Below are positions 42,647-52,879 of a stretch of DNA of 64,000 nt, piece by piece; within the stretch, counting starts at the first letter, position 1, and each line of letters begins with the position of its first letter. The stretch is from Pollenia angustigena. Lineage: Eukaryota > Arthropoda > Insecta > Diptera > Polleniidae. The position numbers and the translations under genes are program-made. The notes beneath the pieces are model-generated. The model saw nothing but the letters and a program-made list of their open reading frames with translations. It made no database searches and was not told the DNA's origin. The stretch covers positions 104,245,802 through 104,309,801 of the forward strand of contig OV884058.1 of the NCBI GenBank assembly GCA_930367215.1, in the 5' to 3' direction.

Positions 42647-45238
42647 TAGACTGGTCGCATCTTGTATGGGATTTTTTTTTTTTTAAATTTAAATGTTTGC
42701 GCTGCTTTAAATATGAGGTTTGGTGTAAGAAATCAAGTCCTTATTTTTCAGCTCAATCCGACGGTGCCTAGTCGTGCCAAGTGGGGCCCAAAGTTCCCCA
42801 TATGATAAAAAAAAACATCTATTCAATCAGATACTAGATGAAAAGCCGGTCTTAAAGACCGAAAATCGAAAATCTGGCTTCGTTACGATCTTCCGCAAAA
42901 ATATAAAATACTTTAAGTATGCCAAATTTCAGCTTCCTATGTCATCAGATGGCTTCAGAAAGTTGCGGAAAGAATAGGACATACATGCAAACATCCTTAC
43001 ATACTAAGAAATTATATATTGTATAGATAGATTAAAGTATTTGCAGTTTAATATTTTAGTATGATACGAACGAAAGATTTTTAACTAATTTTAACTAATT
43101 CGGGGTCGCTGAATCCAGTGGTGCTAGCCGTTTTTTTAGGTTAGCTTTAGTTTTCGAGATATACCGTTCCCAGCTGGAAAATACGGAATTGATTACATAA
43201 ATAACTAAAAAAATAATGTATTATTTTCGAAAGAATAATAATGCATTTATGGGAATCGAGAAGGTAATTTTATTGACACAATAATTTTGATTTGATTAGA
43301 ACGTATATTCTCACATTTGCAGAACAAGGAATGTATTGTTTCTGTTCGTGAAAATGTTTCATTTTTTTTCTTCTGTTCGTGACAATTATCTTTTTTTTTT
43401 AGAATTATTTAAGTCATTCCCAGTTTACATTAAAATAATTTATTACAATCCTAGGACATGGTCTGTGTTAAGAATAATGAATTCTGGAATCAAATATTAT
43501 ACAAGATATGTATTACTTTTTCGATTCATATTAATTCCATTTTCCCGCTGGGTTATTTCGAAAATTAAGGATGTTGCACAACATATGTTCGCGAAACTCA
43601 AAAACGCTTTAGCTTATTGAAAAACTTAAAAAAAACCGAAATTCGGCAATAAAATTTACTTTAAGAAAGTTAAAACTTTTTTCTTCATATTGGCTTTGGT
43701 TTTCGAGATATACCGTTATTTCGAAAATTAGGGAGGTTGCACAACATATGTTCGCGTAACTCAAAAACGCTTTAGTTTGTTGAAAAACAAAAAAACCGAA
43801 ATTCCGCAATAAAATTTACTTTAAGAAAGTTAAAACTTTTTTCTTCATATTGGCTTTCGTTTTCGAGATATACCGTTATTTCGAAAATTAAGGAGGTTGC
43901 ACAACATGTGTTCGCGTAACTCAAAAACGCTTTAGCTTATTGAAAAACTAAAAAAAACCGAAATTCCGCAATAAAATTTACTTTAAGAAAGGTAAAACGT
44001 TTTTCTTATATGCGCAGTCGTTTTAGAAACATAATTTTTTTTTCTGGAAAAAAAAATAATATTTTTATTAAAATTTCGGAATTTTTGTTTTTAAAAATTC
44101 ATAAAAAATTGAAAAATGCAGCTATGCTTCTAATTTTATAGAGTCATATAAAAAACAATATTGCAAACAAAACAAGCTATAAATGATTAAAATCTGTTCA
44201 CAACTTTTGATTTTATGTATTCACAAAAGACGAAAAATTTTAATTAATTTAAGAATTTTATTAAACCGCCATATGTGTATAATTGAAATTCTTATATTTA
44301 GTTAAATGTATGACCAACTCCAGTCATACATTTGACCCTTCTTGAGGCATCCTAGGCACTACACGGGCCAAATATAAGAGTTTCAATTATACACATATTA
44401 TTTCAATTATACAAAATTATTTTTTTTTCCAGAAACTTTCTTTAAGAAACTTTCTTAAAGTAAATTTTATTGCGGAATTTCGGTTTTTTTTGTTTTTCAA
44501 TAAACTAAAGCGTTTTTGACTTACGCGAACATATGTTGTGCAACCTCCCTAATTTTCGAAATAACGGTATATCTCGAAAACCAAAGCCAATATGAAGAAA
44601 AAAGTTTTAACTTTCTTAAAGTAAATTTTATTGCCGAATTTCGGTTTTTTTTAAGTTTTTCAATAAGCTAAAGCGTTTTTGAGTTTCGCGAACATATGTT
44701 GTGCAACATCCTTAATTTTCGAAATAACGGTATATCTCGAAAACTACAGCTAACCTAAAAAAACGGCTAGAACCACTGGATTCAGCGACCCCGAATTAGT
44801 TAAAATTAGTTAAAAATCTTTCGTTCGTATCATACTAAAATATTAAACTGCAAATACTTTAATCTATCTATACAATATATAATTTCTTAGTATGTAAGGA
44901 TGTTTGCATGTATGTCCTATTCTTTCCGCAACTTTCTGAAGCCATCTGATGACATAGGAAGCTGAAATTTGGCATACTTAAAGTATTTTTTTTTTTGCGG
45001 AAGATCGTAACGAAGCCAGATTATCGATTTTCGGTCTTTAAGACCGGCTTTTCATCTAGTATCTGATTGAATAGATGTTTTTTTTATCATATGGGGAACT
45101 TTGGGCCCCACTTGGCACGACTAGGCACCGTCGGATTGAGCTGAAAAATTAGGACTTGATTTCTTACACCAAACCTCATATTTTAAGCAGCGCAAACATG
45201 TAAATTAAAAAAAAAAAAAAAAAATTGCGACCAGTCTA
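42647..45238. mobile_element. Foldback family F, 2592 bp, 8-bp TSD
   Basis: Termini TAGACTGGTCGCA on both sides; perfect 8-bp duplication TTCTGTAA (42639-42646 and 45239-45246). Arms of about 1.1 kb are inverse copies. The outer part holds CCGACGGTGCCTAGTCGTGC, and inner parts hold tandem copies of a ~160-bp unit with TTTTCGAGATATACCGTT, TTGCACAACATATGTTCGCG and CTCAAAAACGCTTTAG. The centre (44020-44440) has a nested small palindrome. An 8-bp duplication favours a hAT-like integrase, but no transposase is encoded; the frames at 43336-43809 are repeat translations. Confidence 0.85.
43540..44020. repeat. Three ~160-bp tandem units
   Basis: Units begin near 43540, 43700 and 43860, each ending in CTTTAAGAAAG and TTTTTCTTCATATTGGC. 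They differ by a few substitutions. Two inverse units are in the right arm (about 44455-44750). A related single unit is at 63300-63450. Confidence 0.8.
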
Positions 45239-45246
45239 TTCTGTAA

Positions 45247-47003
45247 TTTAAATCGATAGAGTTTTTTAGCTAAATTTTTATAAAAATTAACGTTGTATTT
45301 TCTGACTTTAAGAGTAGGTCTGATAAAGACAAGTGATGCCTAAAGTATGGAGTATATAAAACTTAATATTTTAATAAACTTTAAAAAAGGATCGTTTTCA
45401 AAATTTGTTCGATTTTTATTTTAATTTAATTCAATTTCCAGAACATGGAAAAAAATCTGGCAAATTCGTGTTTAACTTAACCTTTTTTTAACTTTTTTTG
45501 GAAAAAAAATCTTTTTTTAAAGATTAATTTTTTAAACTTTTTTTAGGTTTTGGGCTTATAAAATCTCACAAAACGCATTAAAATTATTTATTTCTCTCTT
45601 TTTATTATAAAAAACACATATCGTCAGCTCATTATTGGTTTGGCGCATAGGCCAATAAATCGTAGTGGAGAAAAACTACAATGACAATGACCCGACAGAA
45701 TATTTTGTTTTTTTTTTCAACACTGCTTCTGGCATTTGTTTCGAAGAAAAATTTTATCTTTTGGGAACGTTCATTAACGAACTTAGAATTTAAAAGTATT
45801 TTGTAGAAGGTGAAAATTATTGTTTTGTGCCGCATACGCCAAATTTCAAAATTTATTTCTAAAAAGTAGTTTTTTGTGCTGCATAAGTTTACTTACTGCT
45901 GTGTACTGAGTTTTTGATATTTTATTTTGCTTAAACTACTTTTTTTATTAAGGCAATGAAGGAAGCAAAGCAAAAGTGAAATTATTTTGTAGGTTTTTGT
46001 ATGAGGATTTCGCAACATTCGCCAAACAGTGTAGAGCAAAGCAATACTTAATAAAATTTAAAATAGTTGATATGGAACAAAATTAATGCTTAATTTCTAA
46101 GAAACCATAAAAAATTTCGTAAACAGATTTTGGATTCGGAACGGGGGTATTCAAAATAAATAAACCCCAAAACTTACTAATTTTTTTTAAATTGGTCGGA
46201 AGCTTAAACCATTTATCAGCTGACGATATGCCAACTTTCCATTATTTAAGTCAGTAAAATTTCCAACATAAAGTCATAAATTTTGTTTTATTTGATTATT
46301 TTTTTTTTATTCGCATTTTGTTTTTAAATTCTTACAACCCATATTTGTTTTGGTAGATTAACAAAAAATAAGTGGTAAAAATTGAATTTCAATCAAATTG
46401 GTGTTAAAACATAAATCACATCAATAAATTAACAAATAAATAAATAAAAGTACATTGTACCAAGTTAAAATCAATACCAAAAGACAAATGAAAAGTCTTA
46501 AAAAGGACAGACGGACAGTCAAATGCTTTGCAAAGTGGCTGTAAGAATCATTGATTAAAACAAACTGAATATGTTTGGGTAAAAATTTTACATGATCACA
46601 GAACATATGAATGAGTAAAAACATAAATTATTTATTGGGTCTTTTAGCCTTATCAGCAGTTTTTGGTAACAAGCATAAAAATGCATTAAAGTCATATATC
46701 AAGAGCTTAAACTGAAGTTTTAAATCGATACTCTTTGAGTGAGCTACGATTGGTAGTGGTTTGGCGGTGGAAGGGTAAAGAGTTTAAACAAAAAAGTAGA
46801 AATTAAGAAAAAAACTTTTTTTTTCACAAGCATCACCCTGGTCTTTTGCTTTTAGTCTGCTGACTTTTGCTGCAATGTCAGCTGTACAGTCATGAGTTCA
46901 ACTGTCATGTAACTACAATACATACTGATTTTACTAAGAAAATATTTTACAATATTTTTTTTGCAATCGGAATTAATAGGAGGGCTAGATATATCTAACT
47001 CAC
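45247..47003. other. Spacer; possible TIR element 45617-46230
   Basis: No gene seen. CATATCGTCAGCTCATTA at 45617 and its inverse, ending TGACGATATG at 46230, form 17-bp inverted ends with three mismatches. No target duplication found, so the element call is tentative. Confidence 0.4.
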
Positions 47004-48977
47004 ATATGAGTCATTCCATGTCAGACCGAACACCTTTTTTACACCACCTCTTCCGATTTTCTTTAAATTTGCCAGACGTATTAAACATAAAAAAATATTT
47101 TACACGTGTTTCGGGAAAAAAATTAAAAATTTTTTTTAAAAAGTTATTTGCATTTGAAAATCGTCAAAATCGTGAAAAATCTTCCGACATGACAACATTT
47201 AAACTAATGTTTTTATAAAACTAGTGAATGAATTTTAAAGTTCAATACCTTATTTTAAAGGTATTTGAACCTTCTTTTTAAAAAAGATATTATTTTTTAT
47301 AAATAAATTTTTTTTTATTATTAAAATTTGGTTTTTTTTTACTTAATTTCTGTTTTCCACAATCTTCGAACAAGTCGAAAAATCTGAAAAAAATATTTTC
47401 TTAAAGGTTAATATATTCTTAACATTCCCTCAAAATTTCAGAGTGGAGGTCGAATGGATTCTATTTTTTTAAGATTTTTTTCCATTGCAGCACCACAAAA
47501 AATTTACATTTTGTATATAAACATTTTATTTTCAAGCATTTTAACGAAAATGTCAACGCATGTATGTATATGTGTATGTATTCAAAAGCACACAAAATTT
47601 GATACTTAAGTAAATATTTAATCAAAATTCATATTCATTTCACGAAGATGATTTCGCTATAAAAGCAGAGTGGCACTTCTTTGCAACTACGCACGGAAAG
47701 GGCCTTTGCGATGGGCTTGGAGGCACAATTAAAAGATTAGCAGCCCGAGCCAGTTTGACCAATATTGACAATCCAATCAATACCCCGACTACTTTTTATC
47801 AATGGGTTAAACAAAATGTTAAAAACATAAATTGCGAATTTTTTAGTACGGAACAATATAATGAGCAGGAGAAAAAACTTAAAGAACGGTTTACTAAAGC
47901 AAAAATGATACCAGGTACTTTAGGCTACCATGCGTTTATTCCGTACCAAGAGAGACAAATTAAAGTTCATACTACATCATTTGCAGCTGATTTTTCTATA
48001 AAAAATGTATATAAAAATTAAAATTGCTTATTATTTAACTTTTAGTTATGTATTAAAAAAAAAATACACTTTTTTACTTTCAAACCGCTTGCTGAATTTC
48101 AATATTTTTATAAAAAATTCAAGCTTGCTTAACCCAAAAACCTTAATTTTATAATTATAATTTTATTAAATTTTTTAAAGAAACGAACTGAGTGTACCAT
48201 ACAAATATTGAAACATGTGAATTCGTTATTACTAATGGGTAGTTAGGTATTATATTACGAGTAAGTGGTTACATTTTAGTTATAAAGAAATACGAGGGTA
48301 AGGAGTTTAACTTATTACCAGGTAACGTGTTCCGTAATACCAACCTATTACCGAGTTTTTGCTGGGATTTACTTAAGTATCAAATTTTGTGTGTTTTTAA
48401 ATACATACACACATACATACATGCGTTGACATTTTCGTTAACATGCTTGAAAATAAAATGTTTATTTACAAAATGTAATTTTTTTGTGGTGCTGCAATGG
48501 AAAAAAATCGTAAAAAAATAGAATCCATTCGACCTCCACTCTGAAATTTTGAGGGAATGTTAAGAATATATTAACCTTTAAGAAAATATTTTTTTCAGAT
48601 TTTTCGAAGATTGTGGAAAACAGAAATTAAGTAAAAAAACCAAATTTTAATCATAAAAAAAATTAATTTATAAAAAATAATATTTTTTTTAAAAAGAAGG
48701 TTCAAATACCTTTAAAATAAGGTATTGAACTTCAAAATCCATTCACTAGTTTTATAAAAAACATTAGTTTAAATGTTGTCATGTCGGAAGATTTTTCACG
48801 ATTTTGACGATTTTCAAATGCAAATAACTTTTTAAAAAAAAATTTTTAATTTTTTTCCCAAAACACGTGTAAAATATTTTTTAAGGAAGACTTCGTTCTC
48901 AAATTTTGAAAGACATCGGAGACATCAACGTAAATTTTTAGCAAAAATCGTACGGTTTGACATGGAATGACTCATAT
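47004..48977. mobile_element. Foldback element with captured coding segment
   Basis: Termini ATATGAGTCATTCCATG and its exact inverse. Arms of about 610 bp (47004-47615 and 48367-48977) are inverse copies with high identity; diagnostic blocks are GACAACATTTAAACTAATGT, GTCGAATGGATTCTATTTT and GCATGTATGTATATGTGTAT. The right arm has a diverged patch near its outer end. The 750-bp centre is single-copy and carries the coding fragment at 47641-48021. No clear target duplication could be seen. Confidence 0.8.
47641..48021 (+). CDS. Transposon-type 'SHGKG' protein fragment
   Basis: The frame is open from 47641 without a start codon and ends at TAA 48019-48021, about 126 codons. It reads HEDDFAIKAEWHFFATTHGK, then GLCDGLGGTIKRLAARASLT, TFYQWVKQNVKNINCEFF and FIPYQERQIKVHTTSF. 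The AEWHFFATTHGKGxCDGxGGTIKR signature recurs in arthropod transposon-associated proteins, and I know of no assigned activity. With no ATG near the edge it is most likely the last exon or truncated 3' part of such a gene, now enclosed in the centre of a foldback element. The frame has no internal stops, which suggests it was recently under selection or recently arrived. Confidence 0.6.
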   Translation, partial: HEDDFAIKAEWHFFATTHGKGLCDGLGGTIKRLAARASLTNIDNPINTPTTFYQWVKQNVKNINCEFFSTEQYNEQEKKLKERFTKAKMIPGTLGYHAFIPYQERQIKVHTTSFAADFSIKNVYKN

Positions 48978-49991
48978 ATCTTAATGTTTCGCAGCAAATG
49001 TTTCATAATATGAACGAGGATTAAGCAAGTCATAAATCCCCGTCCAAACTATACAACTTTTGCTGCAAAACATTTAAGTTTGAAGGTGAAAAGGAAATAC
49101 GAATGGACATTGTTTTGTGTAAATGCAGTTGTTGTGAGTTGGTTATTGAGAGGATGAATAAGAAAGAGAGAAGGCATACAAAATACTTAAATGCTCCAAA
49201 ACAAAAGTTTCAATATATAAATAGGAATTTAGTTTTCAAAGACAATGTTTTTATAATATGGACGAGGACTTATTAAAAAATTAAATTTCTTTTGATTTTG
49301 CTTTGTTTATACTTTACAATATTTAAAAATGTCTGATATCAGAAGCCCTTTAGAGAGTTAACTCAAGCTTATAATCAGAAAATTTTTCCAGCTGATATTG
49401 TATTAAAAATTTGGAAAATACATAAGGCCCTTTTTAGTCGTTTTGTATTCATTCCAATTTTATTGAATTTTATTTAGATTTTTCTTTAAACATGTTTTAG
49501 TCATTCTTATTCGAGATGATGGTGGCGTATAATTAATTTTATTTGCACATGCAACACAAAAAGTTGTCTGGTATAAAATTGATTGTTAAATTTTTATTTA
49601 TTTTATATAATTTTGTAAAACAATAAAATAGTAAGTTGGAAATAAAAAAAAATTGCCTTAAGCTTACTCATCACCACCTTAAACAAAGTTTAACTGCAAC
49701 CATGAAAAAACGTCTAAAATGAAAGTGGGGGAAAAAAGATTAAAGATTTATTTATATACATACTTATACTTAAAAAAAATAAAGTTCGTAAAGCGCACAT
49801 TGGGCTTGATTCTAAAAATTAAAAAAAAAAATATATTAGAGAAAGATAATGCCACAAGATGGCAGTTTGGGTTTAACCAAAAACATTAAAAATTATACTT
49901 TTTTAACATGATTTGGAACTACTCGATTTCAATTAAACAATCTGTTGAAAGTAGAGTTTTTACGTGGGAAAGAATTCCTGGGACATTTTTT
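48978..49991. other. AT-rich DNA, no feature seen
   Basis: No gene or structured repeat noted. Confidence 0.45.
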
Positions 49992-50183
49992 TTAAATTAA
50001 TCCCGGGAAATTTTTTCCGCCAGGGGATTTGTTGTTTTTAACTGAACTAATTGCTTCGCTGATTTCAATGATTCCTGGACACACAGAAGATGTGGATGGA
50101 TGCGATACGTGGGTAGTGCAAGTGCAGATTGAATCTTGTAAAGCGGACGTTGCACAGTGCTTTGGCCCATAGACATAAATCAA
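49992..50183 (-). pseudogene. LINE RT N-terminal fragment
   Basis: The frame ends with IEISEAISSVKNNKSPGGKN, the motif just before the first RT block (E..A...LKN.K.PG) of RTE/Jockey-type LINEs. No further RT sequence follows at lower coordinates. Short and isolated. Confidence 0.5.
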
Positions 50184-50289
50184 AAAAAAAAAACAAGTCT
50201 TATATTGTGCTTAAAAATGTACAGATCGATAGATAACAAAATAATTAAAATTAATTTTGAAGAATTTTTAAGATTTAACTCTTTTTGGC

Positions 50290-51210
50290 GGCGCTAGAGG
50301 GCGCCAAAGTTTGAGAATTTATAGTAAAAATGGCCAAACAACTACTTGAGTTTTACATGCTTTAGGAAAACTGTTGTAAAACTGTTGTTTTTTAAAGCAC
50401 GAGATTGAAATTTTTTTCTGTAGTAGTTTACTATATTTAGAACTAACTGTAAAAAATTTTTATTGATTTATTTTCTCATAAGTGTTTTTTTATTGTTTTG
50501 AAAAATGCTTATTATTTACTTAAGCTCTAAAAATTTCTTAACTTTGATGGAATATTAAAAAAAAAGAAAAATATGGTCTATGGGTTTTTTTCTGATTTCG
50601 AATATTTAGACTGTTTTCTAATAACTACAAGAAAAAAAATTTAAAAAATTTTACCACAACTTGAAAAAAAAAAAATTTTTTTTAAATGGCTACTTTCATG
50701 ATTTTTGATCAAATTTTGATAGTTTTCAGGAGTTTAAAAGACAATTAACTACAAATACTGTGAAATATTAATTCAAACTTATACCATTCAATAAAAAACA
50801 ACAAAAATCAAAATATGTATAAAACATTTTTTGTGTTTGTCTGCATTTTACGGCATAAGAGGGCGCTGAAATCACAAATGCCCTTGGTTTTTTATTGTTT
50901 CAAGAAAATAATTGTAAAAAATTCATTTTCTGGATTACGAGATTCAAATTTTTTTCTGTAATACCTAACTATATTCTTAACCATCTATAAAAACTGGAAT
51001 TATGCTCCTATACATATTTTTTAATGGTTTGAAAAATGCTTATTATTAAGTTAAGCTCTAAAAATTTCTTAACTTTGATGAAATATTAAAAAAAAAAGAA
51101 AAATATGGTCTATGGGTTTTTTCTGATTTCGAATATTTAGACTGTTTTCTAATAACTACAAGAAAAAAAATTGAAAAAATTTTACCACAACTTGAAAAAA
51201 AAATGTATTT
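50290..51210. repeat. Imperfect ~535-bp tandem duplication
   Basis: 50395-50680 and 50930-51210 are the same sequence with small indels: both include GAGATT(G/C)AAATTTTTTTCTG, TTAAGCTCTAAAAATTTCTT, AAATATGGTCTATGGGTTTT and ACTGTTTTCTAATAACTACA. The preceding GGGCGC-containing segments (50290 and 50865) are also related. It lies just upstream of the transposon exon at 51365 and could be that element's intron or subterminal repeat. Confidence 0.75.
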
Positions 51211-51364
51211 AAAAAAATGCTATTTTCGTGATTTTTGCTCAAATTTTCATAGATTGAATTAGTTTAAAAAAAATAAACTAGGAACATAATAAGAAATATT
51301 AAGGTATTAAAGTGGTTTTATGTAATTATAATGAAACGTAACTAATAACTAAAATAAATTTCAG

Positions 51365-51654
51365 GGTGCTTGTCCGAAGAAGCATTGGAAGCCAACCACA
51401 AAATCGTGAGAAAAACCAGACTGTCCCACGACGACACTCATAAAGATTTAATGACTCATTTAATACTTTCCTTAGATCCGTTGTTATCTTTAAAAAGGAA
51501 TCCAAAGACTAAAAAAAATATATTTTTTGAAGAAATTGAGAAATATATACTGAGAGAAAATGTTGATGAACCAGCTAAAGATGACGAAACAAATGTTTCG
51601 TTGAGCGGCAATATTTTTTTGGAAGAATCCAGTACTGAAGATGATTTATTCTAA
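51365..51654 (+). CDS. Transposon-type 3' exon
   Basis: A TTTCAG acceptor at 51359-51364 is followed by an open frame of about 96 codons, GCLSEEALEANHKIVRKTRL, then MTHLILSLDPLLS, FEEIEKYILREN and an acidic tail ESSTEDDLF before TAA. The pattern LSEEALEANHKxxRKxRxxH is one I associate with C-terminal exons of insect transposon-associated proteins, near the region where LxxSDPxIS occurs. The TTG at 51370 is not a likely start; exon use is more plausible. No matching upstream exon was found in the window. Function unassigned. Confidence 0.55.
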
Positions 51655-51763
51655 TTAAAAAAATCACCATATGTATGTAAATGTAATAAATAAATTAGTT
51701 TAAAGAAAATTAATTAGAAACTGGGAATTATTTCCTTGTGAAGGTTACTTTATATTATATTAA

Positions 51764-52014
51764 ACATTTATTCATTTTTCGAATTTATTCTATGAGTTAA
51801 ATTTCAGGTCTGTATTTTATAAAGCTTTTTTGTAATAGTTCTATTCTTTTAATTTTTCAGAAATGACTTTATACAAGAAAATACAATATAATAGTCTGAT
51901 ATTGTATAAAGTCATTTCTGAAAAATTAAAAGAATAGAACTATTACAAAAAAGCTTTATAAAATACAGACCTGAAATTTAACTCATAGAATAAATTCGAA
52001 AAATGAAAAAATGT
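51764..52014. mobile_element. 251-bp hairpin MITE, TTAA flanks
   Basis: Arms of about 120 bp are almost perfectly complementary around 51895 (outer blocks TTCGAATTTATTCTATGAG, TATTTTATAAAGCTTTTTTG, ATGACTTTATACAAGAAAAT). Each edge touches TTAA (51760-51763, 52015-52018), which would fit piggyBac-type insertion. However, similarity with the 13.1-13.3 kb copy extends beyond the left edge, so TTAA flanks may be coincidental. Confidence 0.7.
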
Positions 52015-52018
52015 TTAA

Positions 52019-52879
52019 AAGAAAATTAATTAGGAATATAATAAGAAATAATTCCAAATAATTCGTAGTATCGGCTCAGAATCACTAAAAATATTAGTAT
52101 TTACATACAAATTGGCGACAATGACTTTTACTATAGCTACTATGTCATGACAAAATGTTGTCCAGGTAGTTCCAAATTAAACCATAGGTTCCATATAAAC
52201 CCTCATCCAAAAAACTCATGTATGTAGATGAAGATATCAAAATAATATTCGGCAGAAAGAACTTTTAAACGAATCTTAACCTCATAATATAATTTTGTTC
52301 TGGCGGGTCCATGATTGCCCAAATGGATTTCACTCTATGAAATTTGATTACACTCTAGGAAATTTGTTTTTAAATACTATGCTATAGGGAATAACATGGT
52401 CCGGTTTGACCGATTATACTTTCTTACTTGTTATTTTTGCAAGAACATTTTAAGCGTTTTTAACTCATTTTTCATTAAATTATGTTTTTGTATTTTTCAC
52501 ATTATTAATCCGATTCTACCAAAATTTGGCCAAATTTTATTACAATTAGACAATTTTTGTAAGTGTTATAGCATTTTTAAGAAAAAGGATATATGGCAGG
52601 ACCTTGAGTCCTTGTTCAGATTTAAATGAAAATTTACACACACGTTGCTAGTAGTATGTGTATCAGTATGACCATTCTTTGTAGTTTTGTGGGCATTATT
52701 GAAGCTAAAATTACATTTTTCCATTTCAGGACACATGGGAGGTAGGCGGGTCCTTGGAGCGATTTGTCCAAAAATTCATATTTTTCTTAACTAAGCTATT
52801 TTATGCTAGTGTACCAAATTTCAAAAATTTCTGACAACTCCTTCTATTTATGTCCCTTCGTTATATGGGGACAAAGCAC
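52019..52879. other. AT-rich DNA, no gene seen
   Basis: No supportable gene; the frame at 52396-52629 has no domain signature. Confidence 0.45.

Noticed and set aside
43336..43809. ORFs inside foldback family F
   Set aside because: They translate the 160-bp tandem units; similar frames recur in each unit.
45617..46230. Transposon with CATATCGTCAGCT ends as a firm call
   Set aside because: Inverted ends of about 17 bp with mismatches and no duplication; listed only as tentative.
51760..52018. Firm piggyBac assignment from TTAA flanks
   Set aside because: Similarity to the other copy extends past the TTAA and the DNA is AT-rich, so TTAA may occur by chance.
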